Positions 37,034 through 48,330 of a stretch of 64,000 bases of DNA are shown one piece after another. Under the pieces are notes generated by a model. It saw only the letters and a program-made list of their open reading frames with translations. It was not told the origin of the DNA and did no database searches. The translations under genes and the position numbers were made by a program. Numbering within the stretch: the first letter of the stretch is position 1; every line of letters starts with the position of its first letter. This DNA comes from Erpobdella octoculata. Taxonomy: Eukaryota; Annelida; Clitellata; Hirudinida; Erpobdellidae. The stretch is taken from positions 5,112,588 through 5,176,587 of the forward strand of contig OZ022238.1 of NCBI GenBank assembly GCA_963978895.1, in the 5' to 3' direction.

Positions 37034-38449
37034 GGACTGTTCGTCAAAGGACGATTCATCAAAGGACTGTTCATCAAGGACTATTCATCAAGGGACTATT
37101 CATCAAAGGACTATTCATAAATGGACTATTCGTCAAGAGGACGGTTCATCATAAGGACTGTTCATCTAATGTCTTTTCATCCAGGGGACTATTCATCAAA
37201 AAATTTAATAAAATTGTTTAAGATGTTACCAAAATGTAGGGCAATCTATATCAAGTTTACAGTGCTACTCTGCTTGCATCCAAATACTTTATTCTTTATA
37301 ATAGAACTAGCGAGGTACCTTGTGTTGCCCGGGGTTTTTAGAGGTTTTTCAGTCGTTTTTCTCTCTCGCTCCCGTTTTTTCTCCCGCTTGCTCTCACGCT
37401 CCCGGTCGCTCTCTCTTCCCGCTTCCGCTCCCGGTCACACCACCAGAAAAACTAAATTCGACTGTTTTCGTAAACCATATATGTACACATTTACCAAAGG
37501 CCACAAACACGTCAAAGCATCACATATGCCCGCTATGTCAAATCTGGCATCGGTCGTTTAACACCAAGGGGCAACGCTTCAAAGACACTTTTGCCTCGAG
37601 CAATCAGCAAGTTTGTAAAAGACATGGTTGTAATATACAGCAATTTTATTCGTCACATACAGTAAATAAAATAACTGGACAAGAAATAACGTCAAGATCT
37701 TAAGATCAAACGAGCTAAAGATAATTGAATAAAAAGTTTTAAAAAACTGCTCTCAACTGTTCGTACAAACTGTAAGTATATACACACTCAAACAGCCAGA
37801 TACCATACACCTCAAAACATCACTAACACCCGGTATACCACTTCTGCCACACTTCAAAGATACGAACACGCTCGCTTTAGCGAGGTCAGGAAAGGTCATT
37901 TCAAAGAGACGCTTACGCTCGTCCGGATCGTCGATAAATCAACCAGACTCAGATTTCATGCAAACTTTAAATAAAAACTAAATACATTGGAACTCATTTA
38001 ATTGATATAAAAGACCTATTTTGTTTTTTTAATAAAAGTTGCGGTAGCGAATAGCGCTGAGAACAGCTAAAAAATGTAGCGGCGCTGTCATCAACGATCT
38101 TGTCAGCCAATGGTACCGCTCTTAACAACCCTGGTTGCCATCACTATTTTATTTAAATTACTGATATATTTAAAATTTATTTTATCAAAGATGAAGAACT
38201 GTCTTTTAAAAATAAATCAAATTACTTTACGCTGAAAATATCTTGGGTATATATTGATAAAGGTTGCTGAGTGGCTTCAAAATTTTATGAATAATCCTCT
38301 TGATGAATAGTCTTTAGATGAACAGTCCTTATGATGAACCGTCCTCTTGATGAATAGTCCTTCGATGAATAGTCTCTTGATGAATAGTCCCTTGATGAAT
38401 AGTCCTTGATGAACAGTCCCTTGATGAATCGTCCTTTGATGAAAAGTCC
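37034..38449. mobile_element. Foldback-like element with repetitive terminal inverted repeats
   Basis: The two ends, 37034-37201 and 38284-38449, are inverted copies of each other. Each consists of about ten variants of a 14-17-base unit, GGACTATTCATCAAG on the left and CTTGATGAATAGTCC on the right. Long inverted repeats made of short tandem units are the hallmark of foldback-type transposons. The 1.08-kb interior has no supported coding frame and includes, at about 37308, a start like that of the dispersed element at 14318. It interrupts the integrase frame of the Gypsy-type element. A diverged 18-22-bp direct repeat (TAGA..GAAAGA.AGG in minus sense) flanks it. Confidence 0.8.
37308..37450 (+). 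repeat. Second copy of the GC-rich dispersed-element start
   Basis: CTAGCGAGGTACCTTGTGTT followed by GCCCGGGG, then TTTTTCTCTCTCGCTCCCGT, parallels 14318-14400 (CTAGCTGGGTTACCCGG, GCCCGGGG, TTTTTCTCTCTGGCTCCCGT). An expanded CTCCCG/CTCGCT stretch follows. Confidence 0.6.
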
Positions 38450-41034
38450 GCATACCTTTCTTTCAAGTCTAGAACATATTGATACGTTGATTTTATTTTA
38501 TCTGATACAAACTCCTTGGTCCACAATTCTTTTAAGATTTGCATTGGTCCTCGCACTGTCCTTCCGTACAGCATTTCAAACGGTGAAAACCCAAGACTTT
38601 CTTGGGGAACTTCTCGGTAAGCAAATAACAAAGCTGGGATGTAGCGGTCCCAATCTCTCGGTCTTTCAGCTGCTACTTTTTTCAACATCGATTTCAGAGT
38701 ACCATTAAACCTTTCAACCAAACCGTTGCATTGAGGATGATAGGGAGTCGTTACTAGTTGTCGAATCGATAGCAACCGACTCACTTCTTTCATCACATTT
38801 CCCAGAAATTGTCCTCCTTGGTCACTGAGAACTTCTGATGGCACACCAACTCGAGAAAAAATTGTAACTAAAGCCTCAGCAACTGTTTCAGTTTCAACGT
38901 TTTTCAACACCTCTGCCTCTGGATACCTGGTGGCATAATCAATTACCGTTAAAACGTAACGATAACCTCTGTCCGTTATTGGAGACATTGGTCCCACAAG
39001 ATCAACAGCGATTCTTTGGAAAGGAGTCTGAATAATTGGAACCTCTCCTAACGGAACTTTACTTATTCTTCCTTTTGGTGTTGTACGTTGGCATATATCA
39101 CAGGAACGACAATACCTTGTTGCGTCCGCATAAATTCCTGGCCACCAAAATGCGGAGAGAATTCTTTCAACCGTTCGTTTGACTGCCTGATGTCCACTCA
39201 TAATACCTTCATGGGATATTTTCAAAACATCATTTCTCAGCTCTTGTGGTACCAGGAGTTGCTTGACATCACGATTCTTAATCACCGCATTTCTGTACCA
39301 TATATTTCTTTCCTTGACAAACATCAACTTGTTTTCATCAGTTGTTTGTGGCTGTTTCTTTAAGAATCTTTGCAAGCTTTCGTCATCTTGCTGCATTTTC
39401 TTCAAGTCTTCAACACTAATGTCGTTGATTGTAGACTTTACCACGGTTAACGGCCTGATTGTAGACCTTTGCTGTTGACTTCTAGTTATTGCTGCTGCTT
39501 CTTCACCTAAGTCACTGACACTTTTTGCACTTTTTGCGCCGTCAACATTTCCTATGACAAGATCATACAAAGGTCTTTTCATGCATAGGGCTTTTACCGA
39601 TCCCGTGTAAAATGGAGTCTCGATGTCGATTTCAGCTACCGGAAAAATTCGAACGGTACCGTCAATCAATACGCAGCGTTGATCCGAGCCAATCATTTGA
39701 TGGCTCTGGACAAGCAAACGGCGAACAACCACAGTGGAACAGCCTGTGTCTCTCAGGACGGATACTTTTCTTTTATTGATATATCCTTGAACGACAGGCA
39801 TTTCGACTTGACAATTTGTTGACGAGCGAAATGCGTCCACGATAACGGGAAATTGACATCCGCATGACATCCTACATTCGGCTCCGTGTTCTCCATTGCA
39901 TCCTTGAATAGCAGGTGTTGAACTGGCGTCGTTACGAAATTGTCGTTTTGTACCCACCATGAAACCGTTTTTTCCCATCCTACCACCAGTAACCAAAGAA
40001 GCAGTTTTTGTTATCTGAAAGCAGTTTCTTGACACGTGACCAAATTTGCCGTAGTTCCAGCATCCGCTTCTACTTGTCTTGTCGTGGACTCTATTTGAAA
40101 TTGTCGTCAACTTCGAAGAACCGCCACTGCCTCTGCACTCTGCCGCAAAATGTCCGACCCGCCCACAGTTGAAACAGTTTTTTGATTTCTTGTAACTTTG
40201 TTCGCTGACTTCAGAAAGACTTTCTTCTCCGTGCGCATCCAAATACTGCCTTGCCAAATCACTCAGTTCCCGAAGATTTCGTGGAGCGCGTTCTTTCAGA
40301 AACAAGGCCATTTCTTTGGAGCAGCCATTCACATATTGCTCAATCACCAAAAGCATTGACAAACCCTCGTAGCTTTCTTCGGCTTCTGACAGCTCAACCC
40401 ACCGCTGCAAGTAGCTTTGCAAACGAACTAAAAAAGAGTCGGGAGCCTCATTCTTTTCAGGTCTGGCAGTTCTAAATTTTTTTATGAATCCCTCTTCTGT
40501 TAATTCATAGCGTCGTAACAGAGCTTTTTTCAAAACGTCGTAATTTCCAGCCTGGTCAGACGGCAACCTGGAATAAACTTCCAAAGCCTTTCCTTTCAGC
40601 AGGGATGACAAAAATATAGCCCATTCTGATTTTCTCCAGGATTGAATTTCAGCCACTCTTTCAAACCGAGACAAATACGCGTCCATGTCATCTTTCTCAT
40701 CCTCAAAATATGGTAACTTGGGTCCTGATGCCACATGAGTTAGACCGACGAAACCTGTCTGGTTGAGGCTGTTTTTCTTGATTTCCAACTCGAGCCTGGT
40801 TATTTCACGGTCTTTGTCTTTTTGCTCATTTGCCATTCTTTCCAGTTCGATTCTGGTTCTATCCGCCTCCATTTTCATCTTATCTGCCTGCAGCTGTGCC
40901 TGCAATTGTGCCTCTCTGTCTAAATTTCTTTGTGTCCTCTCTTCTGCCTGTTGCTCTTTAACAAACTACTGCAGCTCGGTATCTTTATACCCCAGACTTT
41001 CTCCAAGTTCTTTCAGTTTTTGAATACTGGTCAT
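38450..41034 (-). pseudogene. gag-protease-integrase of the Gypsy-type element, one in-frame stop
   Basis: The likely start is the ATG at 41034 (MTSIQKLKELGESLGYKD), with an in-frame TAG at codon 23 (40966-40968). The frame is then open to the foldback insertion. In order: a charged coiled coil, a gag capsid-like region (WAIFLSSLLKGKALEVYSRL), zinc knuckle CFNCGRVGHFAAEC, a second knuckle whose second Cys is Tyr (CWNYGKFGHVSRNC), an aspartic protease motif (RDTGCSTVVV), the integrase HHCC domain (H..GH, then CRSCDIC) and the DDE core with D in AVDLVGP, D in LSDQGGQF and E in NGLVERFNG. The protein packages, cuts and integrates the element in the family. The catalytic residues look intact, but stop and insertion make it non-functional here. 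Confidence 0.9.
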
Positions 41035-41125
41035 GACAAAACTTCTAACAGAAAACTCCGCAAAACAATTTCAAAACAAACGTTACAGCTTCCTTATTTG
41101 CCCACGTCGACAAATTATTTTTCCA

Positions 41126-41143
41126 GTCTCGTCGGGGTCGCCA
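41126..41143 (-). other. Primer-binding site
   Basis: Three bases inside the 5' LTR the minus strand reads TGGCGACCCCGACGAGAC. TGG pairs with the tRNA CCA end, and the rest resembles the 3' end of an arginine- or tryptophan-type tRNA. The exact tRNA is not settled. Confidence 0.7.
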
Positions 41144-41146
41144 AAA

Positions 41147-41496
41147 TGTCGACTTGGGCAAACCGCTCAACAACAAAACTCCAACTTCAACTTAAGAGGT
41201 CTTTATTATTAAATAAAAAATTAACAAAACGGAAAATGTAACTTCAATACGAAAATTCGCCAATTCAACAATTCACCACAATTCGCTCCTAACTACGTGA
41301 CCACCACTCTCGAGCTCCACTCTGACTAAACTCCAAAACTCTGCGCATAGTTTTTTCGCCTAAACAGCACGCTAGCCACTAATATACAACAACTCCTACA
41401 ACTACAGGTGAACATTTATACTACAGCAAATAGCGAGCGTACACACAACACATCCCATCCACCAATAATCACTTACACAACATGTCTATCATGACA
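41147..41496 (-). repeat. 5' LTR of the Gypsy-type element
   Basis: 350 bp; about 7 substitutions from the 3' LTR, for example near its outer edge. Low divergence marks a fairly young insertion. Confidence 0.95.
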
Positions 41497-41501
41497 ACTA
41501 G

Positions 41502-42450
41502 AGACGGAGTTCAGCAGCATAATTAGGATTGCAGTGACTATAAATTTGAGTACCAAGGACATCTGAGAAAACCTTGAATTCTGCAGTTTATGTAAAATTG
41601 AAGGTATTTTAATTAATTCATAGAAAAGAGATTATTGTCGTTAAACTAATTTGTGATTCTGTTGAGAATCAGTCGTTTGAGGAGCTTTGAGAAAACCTTT
41701 TAAAGTTGATAAACGGCAAAATAAATTTGTGTCGCCGTTACCAAGATTAGACTTTCTGGAATTGGGTTTGATGTAAGATAACTTGTAAAGTTGAGACAGC
41801 ATACCCTCTGTTATGCAGATGTATTAAAACGGTCCGATGATGTGTGAAACTTTTTTGAGGAATTACGTCGGTGAAGGATCAAGAAAACATTGTTATTATG
41901 TAGAGAACTTATGGCAGCAATTATTTTTTTTTTGAGTTAGTGGCAATGAACTCGATCAGCGGTGCACCACTAAAGAAAGTTAAGGGCGGTGAAGCCTGAA
42001 AACCGGTCGTGGAACTCCGCATACCGTCCAGTTTTTAACAATTACTACAGAAACTGTTTTGTGTTAGGAAAAGCGTTATAGGCAACGCGACCTCTAGTCA
42101 TGATCAAATTTAGCTCTCTGATTTTGTGAACACCGTTGTAAACGAGCGAAGGAGGTTTTGAAAGCATCTAAAATATGCTAAAATTTAAACCCACCAAATT
42201 TGTCGCAGGGATGTTTTGAAAAAAGAAAGAAGTTTGATCAGGGATGACATGTAGCTAATAAACAAATGATCAGATAAGCCGGGCCCGAAGGTTCTGATAT
42301 AGGGGGGCGGGTGACTGCTTGACGCGCTGGATATATTCGTGGTCTTCAAAAATGCCTGTTGATGAACGAATATGTGTGTCCTAAGATCAATAAAGCTTCA
42401 TGTTCACGTTTTTGGAGTTGACAACATTTTTGTTCAAAATGGCAATTTTG
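41502..42450 (-). pseudogene. Dead CR1-like LINE, endonuclease-RT junction
   Basis: Continuation of the relic split by the LTR element. Minus-strand pieces include FSKLLKRLILNRIT (RT block) near 41690 and GPGLSDHLFISYMSSL near 42260, the latter matching the SDH motif at the end of LINE endonuclease domains. Frames are broken in several places. Only the first 250-300 bases belong to the segmental duplication; the rest extends further than in the left copy. Confidence 0.6.
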
Positions 42451-44499
42451 TCAAGTACATCCCCGAATTAGTCGAAGAAAACATCATAAATTGTCTCGGT
42501 CCTGTATAACACAACGTCCGTGTAGCTGTATGTCATTTAACTTTTAAAATAAACTTAGATAATAATTTTCATGTTTCTATTTTCAAATTATAAAATGCCT
42601 AAAACAAGCAACCTCTTTTCACCGGACATTTGGCAAATTTTGCTAGGATTCCGCATCTTTTCATTTTTGACAAAAGAACGACAACAAACAAATGTTTAGA
42701 AATTTGAGTTGAAATTGTATAATTATGTTTCTTATTTTAATTTTTTTTAAATAAACAGATTTTTTAGTTAGAAAATGAAAATTATTTTTTTAGAAAATTG
42801 TCAAAATGTAACAAATTTCAATGTCTTAAAAAATAAATTTATACATTCCGTTTCAGCAAATATTTTGTTTATACCAATGTTCTATACATTACGTTACATT
42901 ACAATTGGATTACGGGGCGTTTGTTAATTTTACTTCCAAACTTTTCCGGCCAACAGGCAGTAAAGCAAACAAGCAAACAAGACCAGTGGTGAAATTAACA
43001 TGAAGAATTTTTAATCATATTTAAAGCTCAGTGTAGCACATGATTTTTGAAAAAAATCTGGATGCAAATATTTGAATCGGTGGTTTTTTTTTCAAGTTTT
43101 GAACAAAAACCTTTGTTAAAACTAGTATTAAAAAAGCGGTTCGTTTTTTTCTATCATATACAAAATTTATTTTAAAAAAAATTATAATAAAACGCGAATG
43201 TTTGTTTGTGTTTTTGAAAAAATTATAGAATTTGAAAGTTGCAATTTTTAGTTTATTTTGATTCATGTCCTCAGAAGCAAAGGTTTTAAAAAAATGTTTT
43301 GGTATGTGCTTACAATTTTAAAATAATTACAATTTCAAGTTACAACTTATTAAAATAAAAAATTCACCTTGTCGTTAATTATATATAAGTAAGTTATTAA
43401 AAAAATTAGACAAATGTTTTAAAGCATATGAAAAATAAAATAAAATTTAAGTGTATTGTATAAAGTTTTTTACTCAATTTATTTGTTGTTGCTTCTCATC
43501 AATGAAGTCAGAAAAAGCTGGGTAGCTATCTTGAAATTATTGTAAGGCTTTCTACTTTTAGAAATTTAATAATTTAGAGGCTGTCACCCCAAGCTCTTTT
43601 CTGTTTAAAAACGTCAATTGATTTGGAATTGTTGGGATGCACTGAACTAAAATGTTCTTATAATTTGTTCAGTTTTAAATTGTCATATGAAAGTACTTTG
43701 CCACATAAAAACAGTTCGGTCGTTGTCTGTTGTCTTTGTTAGCGCAAAACGTAAAACCATACTGAACATAGTCCTCTGAATACTTCCGGTTTTTACATCT
43801 TTCAATCTTCGAAGCCAGTTGAAGTGACGAGACTGACACTAGAATAATTTTACTAAAAAAGCTTGAACAATATAAATAACGAAAATACGAAAAACTTATT
43901 TAAAATGGCTCTATGTTTTGGACGAAAATTCAGAGCCACTAATTATGAAGGCAATGTAAAATGATATAAGTTTGCACTTGACCCGTTTGATCTGATCTGA
44001 CTGTCAATGACAACACGGACAATAAATATAAAAACATTGCCAAGATATAAAGTTTTTAAAAAAATTCTAATTAATTTTCTGCAAAAATTAAAATTGTATA
44101 AAATAAGTGTTTCAAATTTTAAATTTGTATTTTCCACAATTGTATTTTTCGCACCCCCAAACTAGAACGGCAATACACTTTAGAGTGGGGTGCATCCCAC
44201 CGGTTAAGAACCCTTATTTTAAACTATTCAAATATAAGAAAATTGTTTTCAAGTGCATTTTGTCAAAACTTAGAAAAGATATAAAAGATATTAGATAAAA
44301 AAAAGAGAAAATAAACAATTGCTCGTTTACTCACGGTATATGTGGTGCATGATTTTCAATAAATATATTGTTCCAAGATAATAATTGAATTATAATTTTT
44401 ACACATAAATGTTGAGAATTGAATACATTCATTTCCAAAATGATTAAAAAAAAGTTTCAAACAGGCTAGCTAAAAAATTTTCCTGATATTTTATATAAC
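42451..44499. other. Intergenic; possible hAT-like fragment
   Basis: Very AT-rich. At 44147-44222 the minus strand reads GGGTTCTTAACCGGTGGG followed by CACCCCAC. TTCTTAACC near an end is common in hAT-type elements, but no partner end or 8-bp duplication was found. No gene seen. Confidence 0.25.
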
Positions 44500-46092
44500 C
44501 TATCCAACGGAAATCTTTTTCACAAAAGATGTTTTTGACGGACAAAACTGTTCTTTGACAACTAAAATTAGGTTGATAAAGAACTCAACTAGTTCAACGA
44601 GTGTCATAATTGTAACACCCAACCACAAGCTGAGGCTTCCACCAACAGTACCAAGAATAGATTCCCAGGTATAAACAGGCGTGTCAGTGATTGAAGTTGG
44701 ATTGTCCGAGGTGAAGGAAAATCTAACTTGCAGGAAATTTGATCCAATTTTATTGCTTTGTCTAAAAAATGTGTTCAATTCAGTAGAACTAGTAATTTGT
44801 CCATCAAATTTGTCAATTTCGTCAATATAGTCTTTAAAGTAATTATAAAGATTTGTACCAGGAAATAAGTACTTTTTTATAAATTTATCAAAGAAATGTT
44901 TGTGAAGAGACACGTGAGGCCAATCGTATAACAGTAACACAACTCTATCGTAGTAAGTTTTGACACACGGATCTTTGCAAGTTGCGGAACAAAATTCATA
45001 CAAGTATTCATTAATCTTCGTTGCACAAGCTAACTGTTCCATCGCATTTGTTGTCATATTAAGCATTGTTTCGGTGATGTTCACTTTTCGGGACGTTAAA
45101 CTGGTATTGCCGCAAATAGTGTAATTTTTAGAAGTTAAATGGTTATAAGCTTCTGCCGAAACACAACGACAACGATTCATAAATAATTCTTGTTTGCATT
45201 GATTTTCACATAAAAGGCTGGTGTAGATAATATCAGACCCTTCTAAAAACTTTTTACTTTCACAGCTATTAGGATTGTACGGCTCGTTTAATATAGTTTT
45301 AACGTTCATGATCATTTCTATCAATGAATCAGTTCCTATGCCGAGGTTGAATCCTTTGGATACATCGTCGATTATACCAGGAGGAGACAGTTTAACTTTA
45401 ACTCCATCGGTGTTCATATCGTTTAAATTTAAATCAAATGTGTCTTGCATGTCATACATGGTGTTTGTGTATATAATCATTGTTAAAGATTTTATAGAAA
45501 AGTTGCACGATTTCGGTATTTTAAACAAATAACAGTTGTAATAAACTGGATGGTAAATAGTTTCGTTTTCTAAATTGCAGCTTGTGTCATTAATTACAAA
45601 ATCGGTGACATTTCTAATTCTGTAGTCAACCAAAAATGGAATAGAATAGTTTGGTGTCATACCGAACTTCGGTAAAGATATAAGATAACTGTCTTTCCAA
45701 ATACTTTCTGCAACATTTTCAAAGTAATCGTAATCAAAATCTTTATTCTTGCTAGTCAAAAAGGTCATTGAATAACCCATAACTTCATAGTATTCGTTCT
45801 GCGTCAAATATTCATCGTAATCTAATTCAGTAAGTTTTGGTTGAAGACTACAAAACGTTATCCATGGAAAAATATTTGGCTGAAGTAATTGCCCGGTTGA
45901 CGTTTTATAAGGATAGAAAGAAAAATTAATAAATAAGTTTGTAAGTTGCCAAATAAGAATTCCTGTGCATCCAATAGCTGCAAATAACCACATTAATTTA
46001 TAAAAATACCTTTTCGATTTGATGATCTTTGAGACACCACGTACAGAAACATTTTCTCCAAATCTGACAAATTCTTCTTTAATTTGTTGCAT
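44500..46092 (-). CDS. DEG/ENaC-family ion channel subunit, paralogue 6
   Basis: An intact 530-residue frame starting MQQIKEEFVRFG. It has RG in the gating motif (18-19), TM1 at about 33-55, FPWITFC, the Cys-rich region (CENQCKQE, CRCVSAEAYN, CSATCKDPC) and TM2 with the GVT filter. It is the most divergent copy in the segment after the first conserved Cys (YSMTFLTSKNKDF where others have KNITDSLNDENSN), which corresponds to the finger region of solved ASIC structures. The Pro of the CxCxP motif is replaced by Ser (CRCVSAEAYN). It shares the short FLEGSDIIYTSLLC variant with paralogue 3 and its 3' coding end with the pseudogene. The upstream block lies 333-518 bases before the start. Function inferred from the family: cation channel subunit at the plasma membrane. 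Confidence 0.93.
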   Translation of the reverse strand: MQQIKEEFVRFGENVSVRGVSKIIKSKRYFYKLMWLFAAIGCTGILIWQLTNLFINFSFYPYKTSTGQLLQPNIFPWITFCSLQPKLTELDYDEYLTQNEYYEVMGYSMTFLTSKNKDFDYDYFENVAESIWKDSYLISLPKFGMTPNYSIPFLVDYRIRNVTDFVINDTSCNLENETIYHPVYYNCYLFKIPKSCNFSIKSLTMIIYTNTMYDMQDTFDLNLNDMNTDGVKVKLSPPGIIDDVSKGFNLGIGTDSLIEMIMNVKTILNEPYNPNSCESKKFLEGSDIIYTSLLCENQCKQELFMNRCRCVSAEAYNHLTSKNYTICGNTSLTSRKVNITETMLNMTTNAMEQLACATKINEYLYEFCSATCKDPCVKTYYDRVVLLLYDWPHVSLHKHFFDKFIKKYLFPGTNLYNYFKDYIDEIDKFDGQITSSTELNTFFRQSNKIGSNFLQVRFSFTSDNPTSITDTPVYTWESILGTVGGSLSLWLGVTIMTLVELVEFFINLILVVKEQFCPSKTSFVKKISVG

Positions 46093-46424
46093 TATTTTAA
46101 TTCTTCAGACTTTATAAAGTTTTTTAAAGTTTGAAATTTCAATTAAATCTTCTTACGTCTGGCTGGAACTTTGTCATCCAGATTTTTTTTAATTTCTAAA
46201 ACGCTTTTACAATTTTGTGTTGCAGAGCTTTTGTTGAAATAAAATAATTAAAAACTTACAACAACTTTGCAGTTGAAAAAGTTGTATCTAGATTGTATGT
46301 GCCATCTTTGTTTTTTGCACCAAACCAGCAAAGCCATGCTGAGTTAAAAAAAAGTTTTATTTATACTAACAAATGTAAAAACAATACGTTTTTTTCTATT
46401 AATTTTTATATATAAAACATTGTG

Positions 46425-46610
46425 TATTTCCACTAAAATACACTCGTCCGTCCAACGATTTTTCAGAGTTTTTTGTCACAGATTTTTCACCAATCTAATG
46501 TCAGTATAATTGTGATTTTACTTTAGTTGCACAAATGCACAAAAACAATTGTGCCCTATAACTCTATTCAAATATTTCTAGGAACGATAGGCTTTTACGG
46601 CAACTAATGA
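46425..46610 (-). promoter_or_regulatory. Conserved upstream block of the channel genes, copy 6
   Basis: CCACTAAAATACACTCGTCC, TTTTTTGTCACAG, AATGTCA, ATAATTGTGATTTTAC, TTGCACAAATGCACAAAAAC, AATTGTGCC and CTTTTACGGCAACTAATGAT appear in the same order and spacing as in copies 3 to 5. Because this gene is outside the recent segmental duplication, its similarity argues for constraint. Confidence 0.5.
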
Positions 46611-48130
46611 TTCGATTTTATGAGCCATTCGACTTCCATGTTATTATTTTTCAAATTGATTTTTCTCAAATCAGCGAGGCACTCAAGAACAAAACATATG
46701 TATTTTTACTCAGCATTGAAGTTTAACATTTGTTTTTTTTTTATTTGTTTCCGAAATAGTTATTTTTCGAAAGTTTGGTTTTGATCCGGTTTATCACATG
46801 ACAATCTTCAGTTTGCCTTTATATGAAACTAATGTTGTTGATTAGTTGTCAAAGCTGTCAGCATTCTACCTTGCCATGCTGATTTTTATAACTTTTTCAC
46901 TTTTCTGAATCTTTTGGATTGACGAAGACAATACCACTTCCGGGAAAATTATTCAAACGACTTCAGGAATGTTCACTGAAAAAGGTGTTTCGAGTAACTT
47001 TACTGTATTTTGCCGACAAAATGTATTATGTCTCATTGCTTTAGTTAAAAAATAACGAAATGGTAATGCTTGACTCCAAAAGCCTTTGTGTTAATTAGCA
47101 AGGTACTACATCTATGTGGTGTTGGCAACAGCACAGCGGAATAAACATTCGACAGCACAGCATTTTTAAAGTGTACAATAACACAATGGGGGAATTGACA
47201 GAGCAGATCAGAATATTTTTAACTATAAAATGTTTAAGGAGGCAAGAATCAGGGATGGTCACTGTCTGCTTATACTTTTGACATGGCCATTCTGAATGTT
47301 TTTCCGCTCTATAGGACCATCATATCGGCCATCTTCTTGAGAAATGCCGTTGGACCTAGTTAACGTTCGGATATTGTCAAAATGTTTCTCACAAAACCTG
47401 TGCATCTTAAAAAAAAATCAGTTTAAACGATTTAACAGTTTTAGTCTAATTGTAGTCCAAAAAAATCCACGCAACCACTTTTTACGGATTCTCCAAATCA
47501 GCTAAGGAAAACATTATAAAATGTGTCAAAAACGTACAGTTGATAATCATTCACACTATTATGTAATGGTCTCTATAAAAAAAAAAGATCATTATATGAA
47601 GTTATAAACACAAACACTTTATCAAAACGACAACTTGTGACAATCACAAAATGTTAAAGTTTATGTTTTATTCTGCTAGCGCACTTTACCAGGGTGCACA
47701 CTTTCTATGTCAAAAATAAAATTAAACATAACATTTACCACAAAAAAAAGTTTGTTTGTTTATATCTAAAAATAAACCAAAAAACTAGTGGTGTTCAAAA
47801 ACAAAAAAAATAGTTAAATGGGCTTGTAAAACTAAGTAAGTTAAAACTAAACAGTTTTCTCCGCAAATCAGAGTCTTCCAATTGTGATTGCACCACAACG
47901 GAGGGCAAGAAGCCTCATTTTCTGTGATTTTATGAAATCCGCCAATGGATACGGAAGATCTTTAACAAAACAACAAACAAAATTAACACATTTATAATAG
48001 ATTAGTTTAGAAAAATTTTACAATTTTTTAGTTTTTGCTTGTTTTCATCGTAGCAGGGAACTGACGTAAACGTGATAAATGGAATTTCAAGATATGATCT
48101 TGGTTGAAGTAATTTTGGAAGCACTTTCTC
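46611..48130. other. Intergenic, no recognised gene
   Basis: AT-rich; no supported coding frame. A stretch near 47440-47540 weakly resembles 42420-42490 and may be LINE-derived. Confidence 0.3.
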
Positions 48131-48139
48131 GTATATTTG

Positions 48140-48330
48140 CAATGGTTAAATGGTTAACTTAGACATGCTTTCATGCTGCGGTCGCGGGTGAAAATCTCAA
48201 TCTCAACAAACCTAGATCGTTGAGCAAAAAATTCAGGTGGCTCAAGCCAATTCGGGATTTTATCATTTACCGATCGATGAATGAGTAAAGGTTTTGCACG
48301 AACCATTCATGGTGCAGCACCACCAGCACA
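48140..48330 (+). mobile_element. Decayed tRNA-derived SINE
   Basis: A-box-like AATGGTTAACTTAGACATGC near 48149 and a damaged B-box (CGGGTGAAAATCTC) near 48186, then CGTTGAGCAAAAAATTCAGG. It is related to the copy at 24215-24340. Confidence 0.5.

Larger units (their letters stand above)
36140..41496 (-). mobile_element. Ty3/Gypsy-type LTR retrotransposon lacking reverse transcriptase, with nested insertion
   Basis: Direct 350-bp LTRs bound it at 36140-36489 and 41147-41496, with TGTCGA..TGACA ends and the 5-bp target duplication ACTAG at 36135-36139 and 41497-41501. Transcription direction is minus. The order is gag, protease, integrase, then the integrase C-terminus directly followed by the polypurine tract. 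In the known Gmr1-type branch of Ty3/Gypsy, integrase precedes RT and RNase H. Here the part that should carry RT and RNase H, between about 36600 and 36505, is missing, so the copy is non-autonomous. An in-frame stop, a frameshift and a 1.4-kb foldback-like insertion add further damage. The LTRs differ at about 7 sites. Confidence 0.92.

Noticed and set aside
37121..37703. Overlapping plus-strand frames of 127-146 codons in the foldback-like element
   Set aside because: They run from the terminal repeat array into pyrimidine-rich sequence, show no family motif and differ between frames without constraint.
36617..41034. Host gene derived from a domesticated integrase
   Set aside because: LTRs, target duplication, primer site, an internal stop and a nested insertion show an ordinary decaying retrotransposon copy.
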